Shown piece by piece: positions 1 to 6,639 of a stretch of DNA of 10,348 bases. Source of the DNA: JBPOHE01 sp052035915 (GTDB taxonomy: Bacteria > Pseudomonadota > Gammaproteobacteria > Chromatiales > Chromatiaceae); NCBI GenBank assembly GCA_052035915.1, contig JBPOHE010000067.1, positions 1-10,348 of the forward strand, given 5' to 3'. The notes beneath the pieces are model-generated. The model ran no database searches. It worked only from the letters and a program-made list of their open reading frames with translations, and had not been told where the DNA came from. Each line of letters begins with the position of its first letter. The stretch's first letter is position 1. A program made the position numbers and the translations under genes.

Positions 1-65
1 CAAGTTCTTTCAGTGAGAAAGAGATGTGCCGTCATACCGGATCCGGGAGGCGAGCGCGCGGAAGC
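1..65 (+). repeat. possible truncated third copy (C) of the element seen at 3268-3399 and 10128-10252
   Basis: The window opens with GTTCT (4-8), a 7-base spacer and AGAAA (16-20). This is a degenerate form of the ATTGTTCT-N7-AGAACAAT palindrome that occurs in clean form at 3340, 10159 and 10199. About 40 bases later comes GAGGCGAGCGCGCGGAAGC, which resembles the right end of copy A (CGAGGCGCGGAAGC). The distance from GTTCT to the terminal GGAAGC is 62 bases here, 57 in copy A and 51 in copy B, so the arrangement is similar. The left half would lie outside the window. The match is weak and could be chance; confidence rests on shared order and spacing, not on high identity. Confidence 0.3.
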
Positions 66-364
66 CGTTTCCGACCCTGGCCACGCCTTTCTCCGGGGGC
101 CGACAAGCCGATCATCCCAAGTTGTTGCTGCATCGCAAGAAAAGGCTTCGCGAGAGGCGCCCGGAACTTGCCCGGATGGCCTCCGCGGACCCAAAAACCT
201 TTTCGCAACTGCTTGTTTTTGCGCCGCAAACGGCATAGTCTGGCCGACTTGCGAAGGCTTCCGGCCTTGGCATGGGGCGCCCACGCCGTCGCGGCGGATC
301 CGTGGCGGTTCGTTCATCGGCGACTCTTTCCAACTCAATCAACTGTGCAGGCGGGGCACTCCAA
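66..364. other. leader region of the CNNM operon; no gene recognised
   Basis: About 300 bases without a convincing gene. Short open frames exist on both strands, but they overlap one another, have no ribosome-binding site and encode Arg/Pro-rich sequence typical of unused frames in GC-rich DNA. A 13-base palindrome TTTGCG-C-CGCAAA lies at 218-230 and could be a regulator site. No promoter stands out: the best pairing, TTGTTT (213) with CATAGT (234), has a poor match and a 15-base spacer. The operon promoter must nevertheless lie in or upstream of this stretch. Confidence 0.4.
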
Positions 365-1861
365 ATGGAAGAATCGAAAGTTCTTATCGATGCGCTCGGG
401 CTGACGGCACAGGACCTGGAGTTGATCCTCCGGGTCATGTTGCAATGCATGCTGTTAAGCATGTCGGCCTTTTTCTCCGGTTCCGAAACGGCGCTCTTCT
501 CCCTGAGCCGGATCGATCTGCAAAAGCTGCGCAACACGCGCAATCCATTCTCGGAAAGCATCCACGCCCTGCTCGACGAACCGCGTCGTCTCATCATCTC
601 CCTCCTCTGTGGCAATGAGCTGGTGAATGTCGCCTCCGCCGCCAACATGACCTCCATCCTGGTCAGCCTCTACGGCGAGGCGGATGCCGGCTGGATCAAC
701 GTGGTGGTCATGGTGCCCATGTTGCTGCTGTTCGGCGAGGTCACGCCCAAGACCATCGCCGTCAATTTCCCGGTGAAATTCGCCACCAAACTCTCGGCGC
801 GTTTGCTGCCGAAATGGATTTTCTTCATCACCCCCTTGCGCACCGCGGTGCGGGCGGTGGCCGACCGGGTCACTACCCTCGTGGTCGGCGTCCAGACCAG
901 TCGGGAGAACATCCTCAAGGCGGACGAACTGCGCACTCTCATGGCCGAAAGCGAAGAAACCGGAGTGATCCAGGCCTCGGAGCGGGTACTGATCGACAAG
1001 CTGTTCGAATCCGCCGAGACCGATGTCTCTCGCATCATGACGCCGAGTACCCGCATCCGCTTTCTCGATATCGACACCGAAATCGACGAGGTGATCACCT
1101 TCTTCCGTACCTACAAGCATCCCCGCATCCCGGTCTGCGAAGGCCACCAGAACAATATCGTCGGCTTTCTCCATTCCGAGGATCTGCTGCGGATCGTTCG
1201 CGGTGGGGTGGATACCTCCCAGATCAGTCTGCGGGCCATTCTCAAACCCGCCCATTTCGTCCCCCCGACCAAGAAGGTGGACGAGATGCTCGACTACTTC
1301 CAGCGTTTCAACACCCGGGCCGCCCTGGTCATCGGCGAGTATGGCGAGGTGCTGGGTATCCTGAGCATCAAGGATGTGCTGACTTATATCTTCGGCGAGA
1401 TCTCCGGCAAGATGCGCGGCCAGGAGTATTACAAGGAAGAGGACGACAACACCTATGTCGTCCCTGGCGACATGCGGCTGGCGGACTTCTACAACCTCAC
1501 CAACTTCGATATCGAAGATCCCATCATGACCACCATCGGCGGGGTGACCTTCCGCCTCTTCGGTCGCCTGCCCAGGGTCGGCGAAAAGGTCTACTACGCG
1601 GATTTCGAGATCATGGTCAAGGCGGTGAGCGGGTTACGCATCACCCAGGTGCGGGTGAGCCGCGGCCACAGCCCGGATGCCGAGGCGATCTCTCCGGAAG
1701 AGCCCATTCCCATGGAGAGCGTTCCCGACACCAAGGCCGTCACTGCGGACGAGGTTGCCGAACCGGCGGCGGAGAGCGATATGTTCGAAGCCGACCAGCC
1801 GGCCGAACCGGCCGAGAGCGGCACCGAATCCAGCCACGAATCCGCAACCACCAACCGCTAG
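365..1861 (+). CDS. CNNM/CorC (HlyC/CorC) family membrane protein with DUF21, CBS pair and acidic tail
   Basis: Predicted inner-membrane protein of 498 residues in the CNNM/CorC family, whose members are linked to Mg2+/Co2+ transport. The DUF21 membrane domain spans about residues 15-200. It carries the family signatures FFSGSETALFSLSR (36-49), GNELVNVA (83-90, polar residues near the proposed ion site) and GEVTPKTIA (124-132). Two CBS domains follow at about 218-280 and 290-347 (ending LVIGEYGEVLGILSIKDVLTYIFGEI) and in this family bind adenine nucleotides. A CorC_HlyC domain lies at about 360-432. Residues 434-498 form an acidic, Pro/Ala/Glu-rich tail, probably disordered, and make the protein longer than many relatives. 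I chose ATG 365 because an AGGCGGGG ribosome-binding site lies 8 bases upstream and the frame from the earlier ATG at 272 adds only an Arg-rich stretch. It is the first gene of a pair with 1872-3131. The family is clear, the transported ion is not. Confidence 0.9.
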   Translation: MEESKVLIDALGLTAQDLELILRVMLQCMLLSMSAFFSGSETALFSLSRIDLQKLRNTRNPFSESIHALLDEPRRLIISLLCGNELVNVASAANMTSILVSLYGEADAGWINVVVMVPMLLLFGEVTPKTIAVNFPVKFATKLSARLLPKWIFFITPLRTAVRAVADRVTTLVVGVQTSRENILKADELRTLMAESEETGVIQASERVLIDKLFESAETDVSRIMTPSTRIRFLDIDTEIDEVITFFRTYKHPRIPVCEGHQNNIVGFLHSEDLLRIVRGGVDTSQISLRAILKPAHFVPPTKKVDEMLDYFQRFNTRAALVIGEYGEVLGILSIKDVLTYIFGEISGKMRGQEYYKEEDDNTYVVPGDMRLADFYNLTNFDIEDPIMTTIGGVTFRLFGRLPRVGEKVYYADFEIMVKAVSGLRITQVRVSRGHSPDAEAISPEEPIPMESVPDTKAVTADEVAEPAAESDMFEADQPAEPAESGTESSHESATTNR

Positions 1862-1866
1862 GGAGA
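1860..1866 (+). promoter_or_regulatory. ribosome-binding site overlapping the upstream stop codon
   Basis: AGGGAGA begins inside the TAG stop (1859-1861) of the first CNNM gene and lies 5-6 bases before ATG 1872. This fixes the start of the second gene, even though its frame is open further upstream. It suggests that ribosomes finishing the first gene reinitiate on the second, so the two paralogues are probably made together. Confidence 0.7.
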
Positions 1867-1871
1867 CCAGC

Positions 1872-3131
1872 ATGGACATACTCGTAGAACTCTTGGTTAT
1901 CCTGTTCTTTTTGGTGCTGAAGGGGTTTTTCTCCGGCTCCGAGATCGCCATGGTCAATTCCGACAAGATCCGGCTGCGGCACGAGGCGAAGATGGGCAAT
2001 TCTGGCGCCAGGATGGTGCTGAAACTCTTCCGTACCCCGGACATCATGTTGGGCACTACATTGGTGGGCACCAATATCGCCACGGTCACCATCACCACCC
2101 TGGGCACCCTCATCTTCATCGACCTGCTGGGGCCTTCCGGCGACCTGGTCTCGGTGTTGTTCTTCACCCCCTTCCTGCTCATCTTCGGCGAGATCGTGCC
2201 CAAAAGCGTCATGCAGCAGAAAGCCGACGTGGTCGTCACCAAGATCATCTACATCCTGCGCGCGGCTTCGATCCTCTTTTATCCCGTGATCCTGGTATTC
2301 AGCCGCATCGCCCGCCTGGCTGCCCGCCTGGTCGGCGGCAAAAGCACCACCCAGAGCGGTTTCATCACCAAGGACGAGCTGCGGGTACTGGTGGATATCA
2401 CGGATACCGGCTCCAGCAGCGGCGCCCTGAACAAGCGCCGCCTCATGCGCATCATCCGTTTCGCCGACACCACGGTGGGCGAGGCCATGACCCCGCTGGC
2501 CGAGGTCATCGGCATCTCCGAAACCCGACCCATGAAGGAGGCCATGCGGCTGGTATGGCAGCACGGTTTCAACCGGCTGCCGGTCTATCGCGGCAACATC
2601 ACCAACGTCAAGGGCGTGCTCACCCTGGCCACCTGGGACCTCATGGACCCGGATCTCCAGGAGCGTCCGGTGACGGATTTCATCCGTCCCGCCCTCTACC
2701 TCTCGCCCAAGCAGAGCCTGGATCAGGCCCTGCCCGAGTTGCGCTCCCGTCCCGATCACCTGGCCATAGTCGTGGACGAGTTCGGCTCCGCCGTCGGCAT
2801 CCTGACCATGGAGGACATCTTCGAGGAGGTGGTGGGGGAGATCGACGTCGGCTATGACTTCGACGAGTTCAAACCGGCCCGCCGGGTCTATGTCGAGCAC
2901 GAAGGAGAGGATAGCCACCTGGTCGGCGGACGTACCCCCATCTCGGAGATCAACGACATCCTGCAACTCAAGTTGCCGGTGGGCGAGGCCCATACCGTCG
3001 GCGGTTTCCTCATCAACAGGCTGCGCCACATCCCCCGGGTGGGCGATATGGCGGAGGAGCAAGGCCATAGGTTCACCGTGGTCGAGGCGGACGAACGTTC
3101 GGTGATCAAGGTACGGGTGGAGCGCCTCTAG
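1872..3131 (+). CDS. second CNNM/CorC (HlyC/CorC) family membrane protein
   Basis: A 419-residue paralogue of the preceding gene. Residues 1-20 form the first membrane helix and run into FFSGSEIAM (19-27). GEIVPK lies at 106-111, further helices at about 92-108 and 125-150, CBS domains at about 200-262 and 268-325 (ending VVDEFGSAVGILTMEDIFEEVVGEI), and a CorC_HlyC domain at about 337-418 with HTVGGFLINRLRHIPRVGD. Where the first gene has G-N-E-L-V-N, this one has G-T-N-I-A-T (66-71), so the polar residues thought to line the ion site differ. It lacks the acidic tail of its neighbour. Start chosen from the strong ribosome-binding site at 1860. Ten bases separate the genes, so they are almost certainly one transcript. 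They may form a heteromeric transporter or two pumps of different preference; the sequence does not decide. Confidence 0.9.
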   Translation: MDILVELLVILFFLVLKGFFSGSEIAMVNSDKIRLRHEAKMGNSGARMVLKLFRTPDIMLGTTLVGTNIATVTITTLGTLIFIDLLGPSGDLVSVLFFTPFLLIFGEIVPKSVMQQKADVVVTKIIYILRAASILFYPVILVFSRIARLAARLVGGKSTTQSGFITKDELRVLVDITDTGSSSGALNKRRLMRIIRFADTTVGEAMTPLAEVIGISETRPMKEAMRLVWQHGFNRLPVYRGNITNVKGVLTLATWDLMDPDLQERPVTDFIRPALYLSPKQSLDQALPELRSRPDHLAIVVDEFGSAVGILTMEDIFEEVVGEIDVGYDFDEFKPARRVYVEHEGEDSHLVGGRTPISEINDILQLKLPVGEAHTVGGFLINRLRHIPRVGDMAEEQGHRFTVVEADERSVIKVRVERL

Positions 3132-3208
3132 TCTCGGCTGGCTTGCCAAGGAGGCGTCATGTCGGCGGCTGTCGTGGCGCCAAGCGCCGCCACCCGGCTT
3201 CTCGATTC

Positions 3209-3234
3209 GGCGGGTTAGGCCAGGCTAACCCGCC
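3209..3234. repeat. 10-bp perfect hairpin, REP-like or terminator-like
   Basis: GGCGGGTTAG (3209-3218) and CTAACCCGCC (3225-3234) are perfect inverted repeats around a 6-base loop, 78 bases after the stop of the second CNNM gene. There is no run of T after it on either strand, so it is not a classical intrinsic terminator. The GGGTTAG...CTAACCC core resembles dispersed palindromic repeats I have seen in gammaproteobacterial intergenic DNA. It could still stabilise the 3' end of the operon transcript. Confidence 0.65.
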
Positions 3235-3298
3235 ATACGCTTTCCAGAAACTGTTTGGAAAGTCCCGGCTCCCGGGCATCGAGCGGAAAGGCCCGATT

Positions 3299-3321
3299 TT
3301 CGTTCTCTTATTTGCAACAGA
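3299..3321. promoter_or_regulatory. degenerate copy of the 8-7-8 palindrome in element A
   Basis: TTCGTTCT-N7-GCAACAGA matches the ATTGTTCT-N7-AGAACAAT pattern at 6 of 8 left and 4 of 8 right positions. Its centre lies 41 bases before the perfect site at 3340-3362, close to the 40-base spacing of the two sites in copy B. The position supports a decayed partner site; the sequence alone would not. Confidence 0.3.
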
Positions 3322-3339
3322 TGAAGAAATAAATTCTGT

Positions 3340-3362
3340 ATTGTTCTCTTGGTAAGAACAAT
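3340..3362. promoter_or_regulatory. perfect 8-7-8 palindrome, probable binding site of a dimeric protein
   Basis: ATTGTTCT, a 7-base spacer and AGAACAAT. The arms are perfect reverse complements with centre at 3351, and the pattern recurs at 10159-10181 and 10199-10221. Arms of 8 bases around a fixed 7-base spacer suit a homodimeric helix-turn-helix repressor, but the protein is unknown. A smaller palindrome, TGTTC-GCAG-GAACA, overlaps its right edge (3362-3375). The site lies about 155 bases before the first gene of the cus cluster, so control of that cluster is possible but unproven. Confidence 0.55.
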
Positions 3363-3505
3363 GTTCGCAGGAACAAGCTCAGCCCCGAGGCGCGGAAGCT
3401 GTAACAAGACTTTCCAAACAGCTTCCAATCAAAATTCCGTTTATTGCCAACCCGACTCCGCTCCTGATCTAGCCAGAACGCCCGCCGCCTTCTAGTATCA
3501 GCAGT

Positions 3506-3901
3506 ATGTTCCAGCGTTTACGTCATTCCCGCCATATCATCGCCGGCCTGCTGCTGGCCTGGGGTATGCTGTGGATCAACACCCATCTCGGCGCCTGCGG
3601 CCTGGGTGGCGGCTTCGACCAGACGGCGGCGTCTCATTGTGAGCACCCCTGCTGCGAACACCAAGGTGGAGATCATCATACAAAGGCGATCCCCCCCCTG
3701 TGCCCGGTCATGCTTGCTGATGCCCTCCAAGCCGAGGCCTGGCTGCCGCTTGACAGCCATCTCGGTGTTTCCCTTGTCCTCCCGGCGACGACGTTCCTGC
3801 TTCCCACTCGGATCCCGAATTCGCGGTCAGGGGCGGCACCAGGCTTTGCCTGGACTCCCCAGGAACACCCCGCCCTGCGCTATCGCGCCCTGCTGAATTA
3901 G
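3506..3901 (+). CDS. small secreted or membrane-anchored Cys/His-rich protein of the efflux cluster (CzcI-like)
   Basis: A 131-residue protein. The N-terminus is basic (R4, R6, R9), followed by a hydrophobic segment at 11-28, so it is exported or anchored in the inner membrane. LGAC at 28-31 is a lipobox-like sequence, and C31 could be lipidated. A metal-ligand-rich segment follows: H44, C45, H47, C49, C50, H52, H57, H58 and C66, including HCEHPCCEH. The rest is hydrophobic and Pro-rich and ends PALRYRALLN. Small proteins with this plan often precede czc/cus-type efflux genes (CzcI and related families) and are thought to act in metal sensing or modulation, but the exact family is not certain. 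It lies 75 bases before cusC in the same direction. No good ribosome-binding site precedes ATG 3506, so the start is less secure. The function is inferred from ligand content and position. Confidence 0.7.
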   Translation: MFQRLRHSRHIIAGLLLAWGMLWINTHLGACGLGGGFDQTAASHCEHPCCEHQGGDHHTKAIPPLCPVMLADALQAEAWLPLDSHLGVSLVLPATTFLLPTRIPNSRSGAAPGFAWTPQEHPALRYRALLN

Positions 3902-3911
3902 CCTGGTTTCC

Positions 3912-3933
3912 GGCGTCGCCCCCCCGCGACGTC
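3912..3933 (+). other. hairpin between the small Cys/His-rich gene and cusC
   Basis: GGCGTCGC (3912-3919) pairs with GCGACGTC (3926-3933), including one G-T pair, around a loop of six C. A short CTTTTC run lies about 10 bases downstream, too far for a standard terminator. It might act as a partial terminator or RNA-processing site that lowers expression of cusCBA relative to the small gene, or it may simply reflect GC-rich sequence. Confidence 0.35.
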
Positions 3934-3976
3934 CCGGCTCAGCTTTTCTCCATCAGGGTTTCGGGAGTTTCATTGC

Positions 3977-5236
3977 ATGAAAGCCGCTATTTTCGTCTCT
4001 TGTTGTATCGCCGGGCTCGGCCTCTTGCCCGGTACTCCGGCGTTGGGCGCCGGTCTCAGTCTGGCGGAGGCCGAACGCCTGGCGCTCGACCAGGATCCCG
4101 GGCTCACCGAGTATCGACACCTTGCCCAGGCCAAACGCGAACAGGCGATCGCCGAGGGCCAGTGGATGGATCCCATGCTCAGTCTGGGGGTGGAAAGCCT
4201 GCCCCTGGATACTTTTACGCTGACCGCCGAGCCCATGAGCCAGTTGAAGTTCGGCCTCACCCAAGCCTTACCGCGAGGCGATTCCCTCCGCTACAAACAG
4301 GAACAGATGGAAGTGGCCGCCAGCGGTCAGGATGCCCGTGGGGAAGAACGCCAGCGCCTGCTTCGTAGATCGGTACGGGAAGCCTGGCTGGATGTCTCGC
4401 TCCAAATCCGGACCGCTGACCTGTTGGCGAAAAACCGCCAAGAGCTGCAACAACTCATCGAAGTGACCGCGGCTCAGTACGCCCTGGGCGGGACGGATCA
4501 ACAGATGGTGTTGCAGGCGCAACTCGAACTGGCGGCCTTGGATGATCGGCTGATCCAGGTCTCGGCTCGGGAGGACAAGGCCAGGGCCGAACTGGCGCGT
4601 TGGATCGGTGGCGCGGCTCGACGACCCCTGGCCGAGTCCCTGCCCCGACTACCGATCCCGGCGGCCCTGGAACAATTGCGGGAAGCCTTGCTCGGGCATT
4701 CGGTGCTGAATCTGGTGAACGCGGATGTCGCCGAAAAGCGGCTCGGGGTACAACTGGCCCGGGAGGAATACAAACCCGCCTGGTCGGCTTCGGTCTCCTA
4801 CGGCGATCGTTTCGGCAAGGAGCCGGACGGCGCCAGCCGTGCGGCTATGCTCACCGCCATGCTGGAGGTGGAGTTACCGATCTTCACCGCCAAACGTCAG
4901 GATCGGCGGCTGGCCGCCAAGGAACAGGAACTGGCGGCGATGAACGCCAACCGGGACGACCAATTGCGAGAGTTACAGGGGGGGCTGGAATCGGCCTACG
5001 CCACCTGGAGCCGCCTCGGCGAGCGGCGCCGACTCTATCAGGGACGCCTGCTGCCCCAGGCCGAGGCCAACGCCGTCGCCGCCCTGAGCGCCTATCGGAG
5101 CGGGGTCACCGATTTCGAGAGCCTGCTCAAGGCCAGGGTCGCCCTGTTCGACGCCCGCATCGAGGGGTTGACTCTCGAGGTGGAACAACTCATGGCCCAG
5201 GCACGCCTGCTCTATTTCGCCGGAGAACAACAATGA
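3977..5236 (+). CDS. cusC: outer-membrane efflux channel of the TolC/OEP family (CusC/CzcC-type)
   Basis: A 419-residue outer-membrane factor forming the exit duct of a tripartite Cu/Ag efflux pump. A signal peptide ends at about residue 25 (hydrophobic VSCCIAGLGLLPGTPALGA). There is no proper lipobox, so unlike E. coli CusC it is probably not a lipoprotein. The mature part has the duplicated OEP pattern of long amphipathic helices: LSLAEAERLALDQDPGL near the start, the family-typical DPMLSLGVESLPLD and LKFGLTQALPRGDSLRYKQ, then Gln/Leu/Ala-rich heptads. The second half includes SLLKARVALFDARIEGLTLEVEQL. A GGGAG ribosome-binding site lies 9 bases before ATG 3977. The stop overlaps the next start (ATGA, 5233-5236). 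The sequence is of CzcC type, and the copper assignment comes from cusA and cusB. Confidence 0.85.
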   Translation: MKAAIFVSCCIAGLGLLPGTPALGAGLSLAEAERLALDQDPGLTEYRHLAQAKREQAIAEGQWMDPMLSLGVESLPLDTFTLTAEPMSQLKFGLTQALPRGDSLRYKQEQMEVAASGQDARGEERQRLLRRSVREAWLDVSLQIRTADLLAKNRQELQQLIEVTAAQYALGGTDQQMVLQAQLELAALDDRLIQVSAREDKARAELARWIGGAARRPLAESLPRLPIPAALEQLREALLGHSVLNLVNADVAEKRLGVQLAREEYKPAWSASVSYGDRFGKEPDGASRAAMLTAMLEVELPIFTAKRQDRRLAAKEQELAAMNANRDDQLRELQGGLESAYATWSRLGERRRLYQGRLLPQAEANAVAALSAYRSGVTDFESLLKARVALFDARIEGLTLEVEQLMAQARLLYFAGEQQ

Positions 5237-6639
5237 AATCCCTCAAATTCTTGCTTGTCCTTCCGCTGGCCCTGGCGGCCGTCTGGCTGGTAACCCAGGG
5301 TCCGGATCAGGAACGCTGGCGCCAGGCTTGGCTGGCCCTGACACAAACCGGACCGGGGGATGACACCCCGGAACCCGCCCATGAACACCATGAACCCGGC
5401 TATGTCTGTCCCATGCATCCGCAAATCCTGCGCGATGCCCCCGGCACCTGCCCCATTTGCGGCATGAGCCTGGTCCCTCGTCGTCCCCTGGAGCCGGCGC
5501 CGACGATGGCCGGGGAACGCAAGATCCTCTTCTACCGCCACCCCCACAAGCCGGACGTGGTTTCTGATCATCCCCTGAAAGACGAGATGGGCATGGACTA
5601 TGTGCCTGTCTACGACGCTGGCCCGGGCGGCGGTGTGCTCATCTCGCCGACGGTGATGAACAACCTGGGCCTCCGTAGCGCCGCCGTGGAAAAAGGGCGT
5701 CTCTGGCGGCGCATCGACACCCTGGGCTATGTGGAATACGACAGCTTCACCCTGGGGCACGTGCATGTGCGCACCGAGGGTTGGGTGGAGCGGCTCTATG
5801 TGCGTTCCCTCGGCCAGCGGGTGAAACGGGGCGAACGCCTCTTCGATCTCTATTCCCCCACCCTGGTGCGGGCCCAGGAGGAATACCTGCAAGCGCGGGC
5901 CGGTGGCAACGAACGCCTCATCGCCGCCTCCAGCGAGCGCCTCGCCGCCCTGGGCGTCTCCCGGGAGCAGATCGAGGCCCTGAGCCGCCGGGGAACCGCC
6001 AGTCAGACGGTCGGCTTCTTCGCCCACCGCGACGGGGTGGTCACCATCCTCAACGCCACCGAGGGTATGTACCTCGAACTGGGCACCGAGGCGGTGGCCA
6101 TCGCCGATCTCTCCGAGGTCTGGATCATCGCCGAGGTGTTCGAGCACCAGGCCGCCTGGGTCAAACCCGGCCAATCCGGGGAGGTGCGGTTGGCCTCGCT
6201 GCCGGGGCGGCTCTGGGAGGGCAAGGTGGAATATGTCTATCCCAACCTCGAACCTCAGACGCGAACCCTGCGGGTGCGGCTGCGCTTCCCCAACCCGGGT
6301 GAGGTGTTGAAGCCCAATATGTTCGCCGATGTCACTATCTTTGCCGGTCCCAAGGACGAGGTGCTCTCCATCCCCCGGGAGGCGCTGATCCGTACCGGCC
6401 AGGAACAGCGGGTGATCCTGGATCTGGGCGGGGGCCGCTTCGCCCAGCGCCCGGTGGTGTCCGGGATGGAATCCGGGGAGCGGGTCGAGATCCTCTCCGG
6501 TCTCAAACCGGGCGAAAAGGTCGTGCTGTCCGGGCAATTCCTCATCGACTCCGAGGCCAGCCTCAAGGCCAGCCTGAAGCGCCTCGAAACCCAGGCTCCC
6601 CATGAGGACCATTCAGGCCACGAGGGGCACAAGCCATGA
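5233..6639 (+). CDS. cusB: periplasmic adaptor (membrane fusion protein) of the Cu/Ag RND pump, CusB-type with heavy-metal-binding domain
   Basis: A 468-residue adaptor linking CusA to CusC and passing metal to the pump. Residues 5-21 form an N-terminal membrane anchor or uncleaved signal. After an HEHH stretch (50-53), residues 57-83 form the heavy-metal-binding domain YVCPMHP...GTCPICGMSLVP, with C59, M61, H62, C73, C76 and M78 as likely ligands. A second copper-type segment, YRHPHKP...DEMGMDYVPVYD, occupies 101-128. The lipoyl/barrel-sandwich halves lie at about 172-212 and 260-292, with a short helical hairpin between. The beta-barrel is at about 294-372 and the membrane-proximal domain at 373-445. 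The tail is His-rich (H457, H460, H463, H466). GGAGAA (5222-5227) precedes ATG 5233, which overlaps the cusC stop; the open frame runs much further upstream inside cusC but is not coding there. No separate CusF gene is seen. Confidence 0.92.
   Translation: MKSLKFLLVLPLALAAVWLVTQGPDQERWRQAWLALTQTGPGDDTPEPAHEHHEPGYVCPMHPQILRDAPGTCPICGMSLVPRRPLEPAPTMAGERKILFYRHPHKPDVVSDHPLKDEMGMDYVPVYDAGPGGGVLISPTVMNNLGLRSAAVEKGRLWRRIDTLGYVEYDSFTLGHVHVRTEGWVERLYVRSLGQRVKRGERLFDLYSPTLVRAQEEYLQARAGGNERLIAASSERLAALGVSREQIEALSRRGTASQTVGFFAHRDGVVTILNATEGMYLELGTEAVAIADLSEVWIIAEVFEHQAAWVKPGQSGEVRLASLPGRLWEGKVEYVYPNLEPQTRTLRVRLRFPNPGEVLKPNMFADVTIFAGPKDEVLSIPREALIRTGQEQRVILDLGGGRFAQRPVVSGMESGERVEILSGLKPGEKVVLSGQFLIDSEASLKASLKRLETQAPHEDHSGHEGHKP

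Larger units (their letters stand above)
3268..3399 (+). repeat. dispersed palindromic element, copy A (MITE-like or operator element, unclassified)
   Basis: A 132-base element aligned with 10128-10252. Its ends are imperfect inverted repeats: 3268-3283 matches the reverse complement of 3384-3399 at 12 of 16 positions. Its left end matches copy B at TCCCGGGCAT (9 of 10). Between lies an AT-rich core with a degenerate palindrome centred at 3310 and a perfect one centred at 3351. Shared landmarks keep the same offset to copy B up to the first palindrome and shift by only one base at the second. The right end is GCGCGGAAGC. It encodes nothing evident. Recognition is from reading the two copies side by side; no family name is known to me. 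Confidence 0.6.
3251..3421. repeat. 14-base perfect inverted repeat enclosing element A
   Basis: CTGTTTGGAAAGTC at 3251-3264 is exactly the reverse complement of 3408-3421. The arms lie just outside the less perfect arms of element A, so the whole interval can be drawn as nested inverted repeats. The arms have no counterpart around copy B, so they may belong to the insertion context or to an older element. Confidence 0.75.
3132..3505. other. non-coding interval between the CNNM operon and the cus cluster
   Basis: About 370 bases with no convincing gene. In order it holds a short hairpin (GGCGC-CAA-GCGCC, 3176-3188), a strong 10-bp hairpin (3209-3234), an outer inverted repeat (3251-3264 with 3408-3421) and repeat element A with its palindromes (3268-3399). 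An AT-richer run leads into the next gene. The promoter of the cus cluster should lie in the last 100 bases, but I see no convincing sigma-70 site. TAGTAT at 3493 is the best -10-like hexamer and sits almost on the start codon. Confidence 0.6.

Noticed and set aside
213..239. Sigma-70 promoter TTGTTT...CATAGT before the CNNM operon
   Set aside because: Poor match at -35 and a 15-base spacer; not better than expected by chance.
272..364. Longer start for the first CNNM gene at ATG 272
   Set aside because: It adds 31 residues that are basic and unlike the family's N-terminus, whereas ATG 365 has a better-placed ribosome-binding site and leads directly into the first membrane helix.
24..404. 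Open frames on both strands in the first 400 bases, including starts at 13, 24 and 26 and a minus-strand frame at 32-229
   Set aside because: They overlap one another and the true CNNM start, have no ribosome-binding site, and encode Arg/Pro-rich sequence expected from unused frames in GC-rich DNA.
3143..3355. Short + strand frame between the two operons
   Set aside because: It runs through the 10-bp hairpin and element A and has no protein-like features; it is chance reading of the repeats.
3340..3362. LexA, Fur or CueR/CzcR box as the identity of the 8-7-8 palindrome
   Set aside because: The arms ATTGTTCT/AGAACAAT with a 7-base spacer fit none of the consensus sites I know for these regulators, so I left the binder unnamed.
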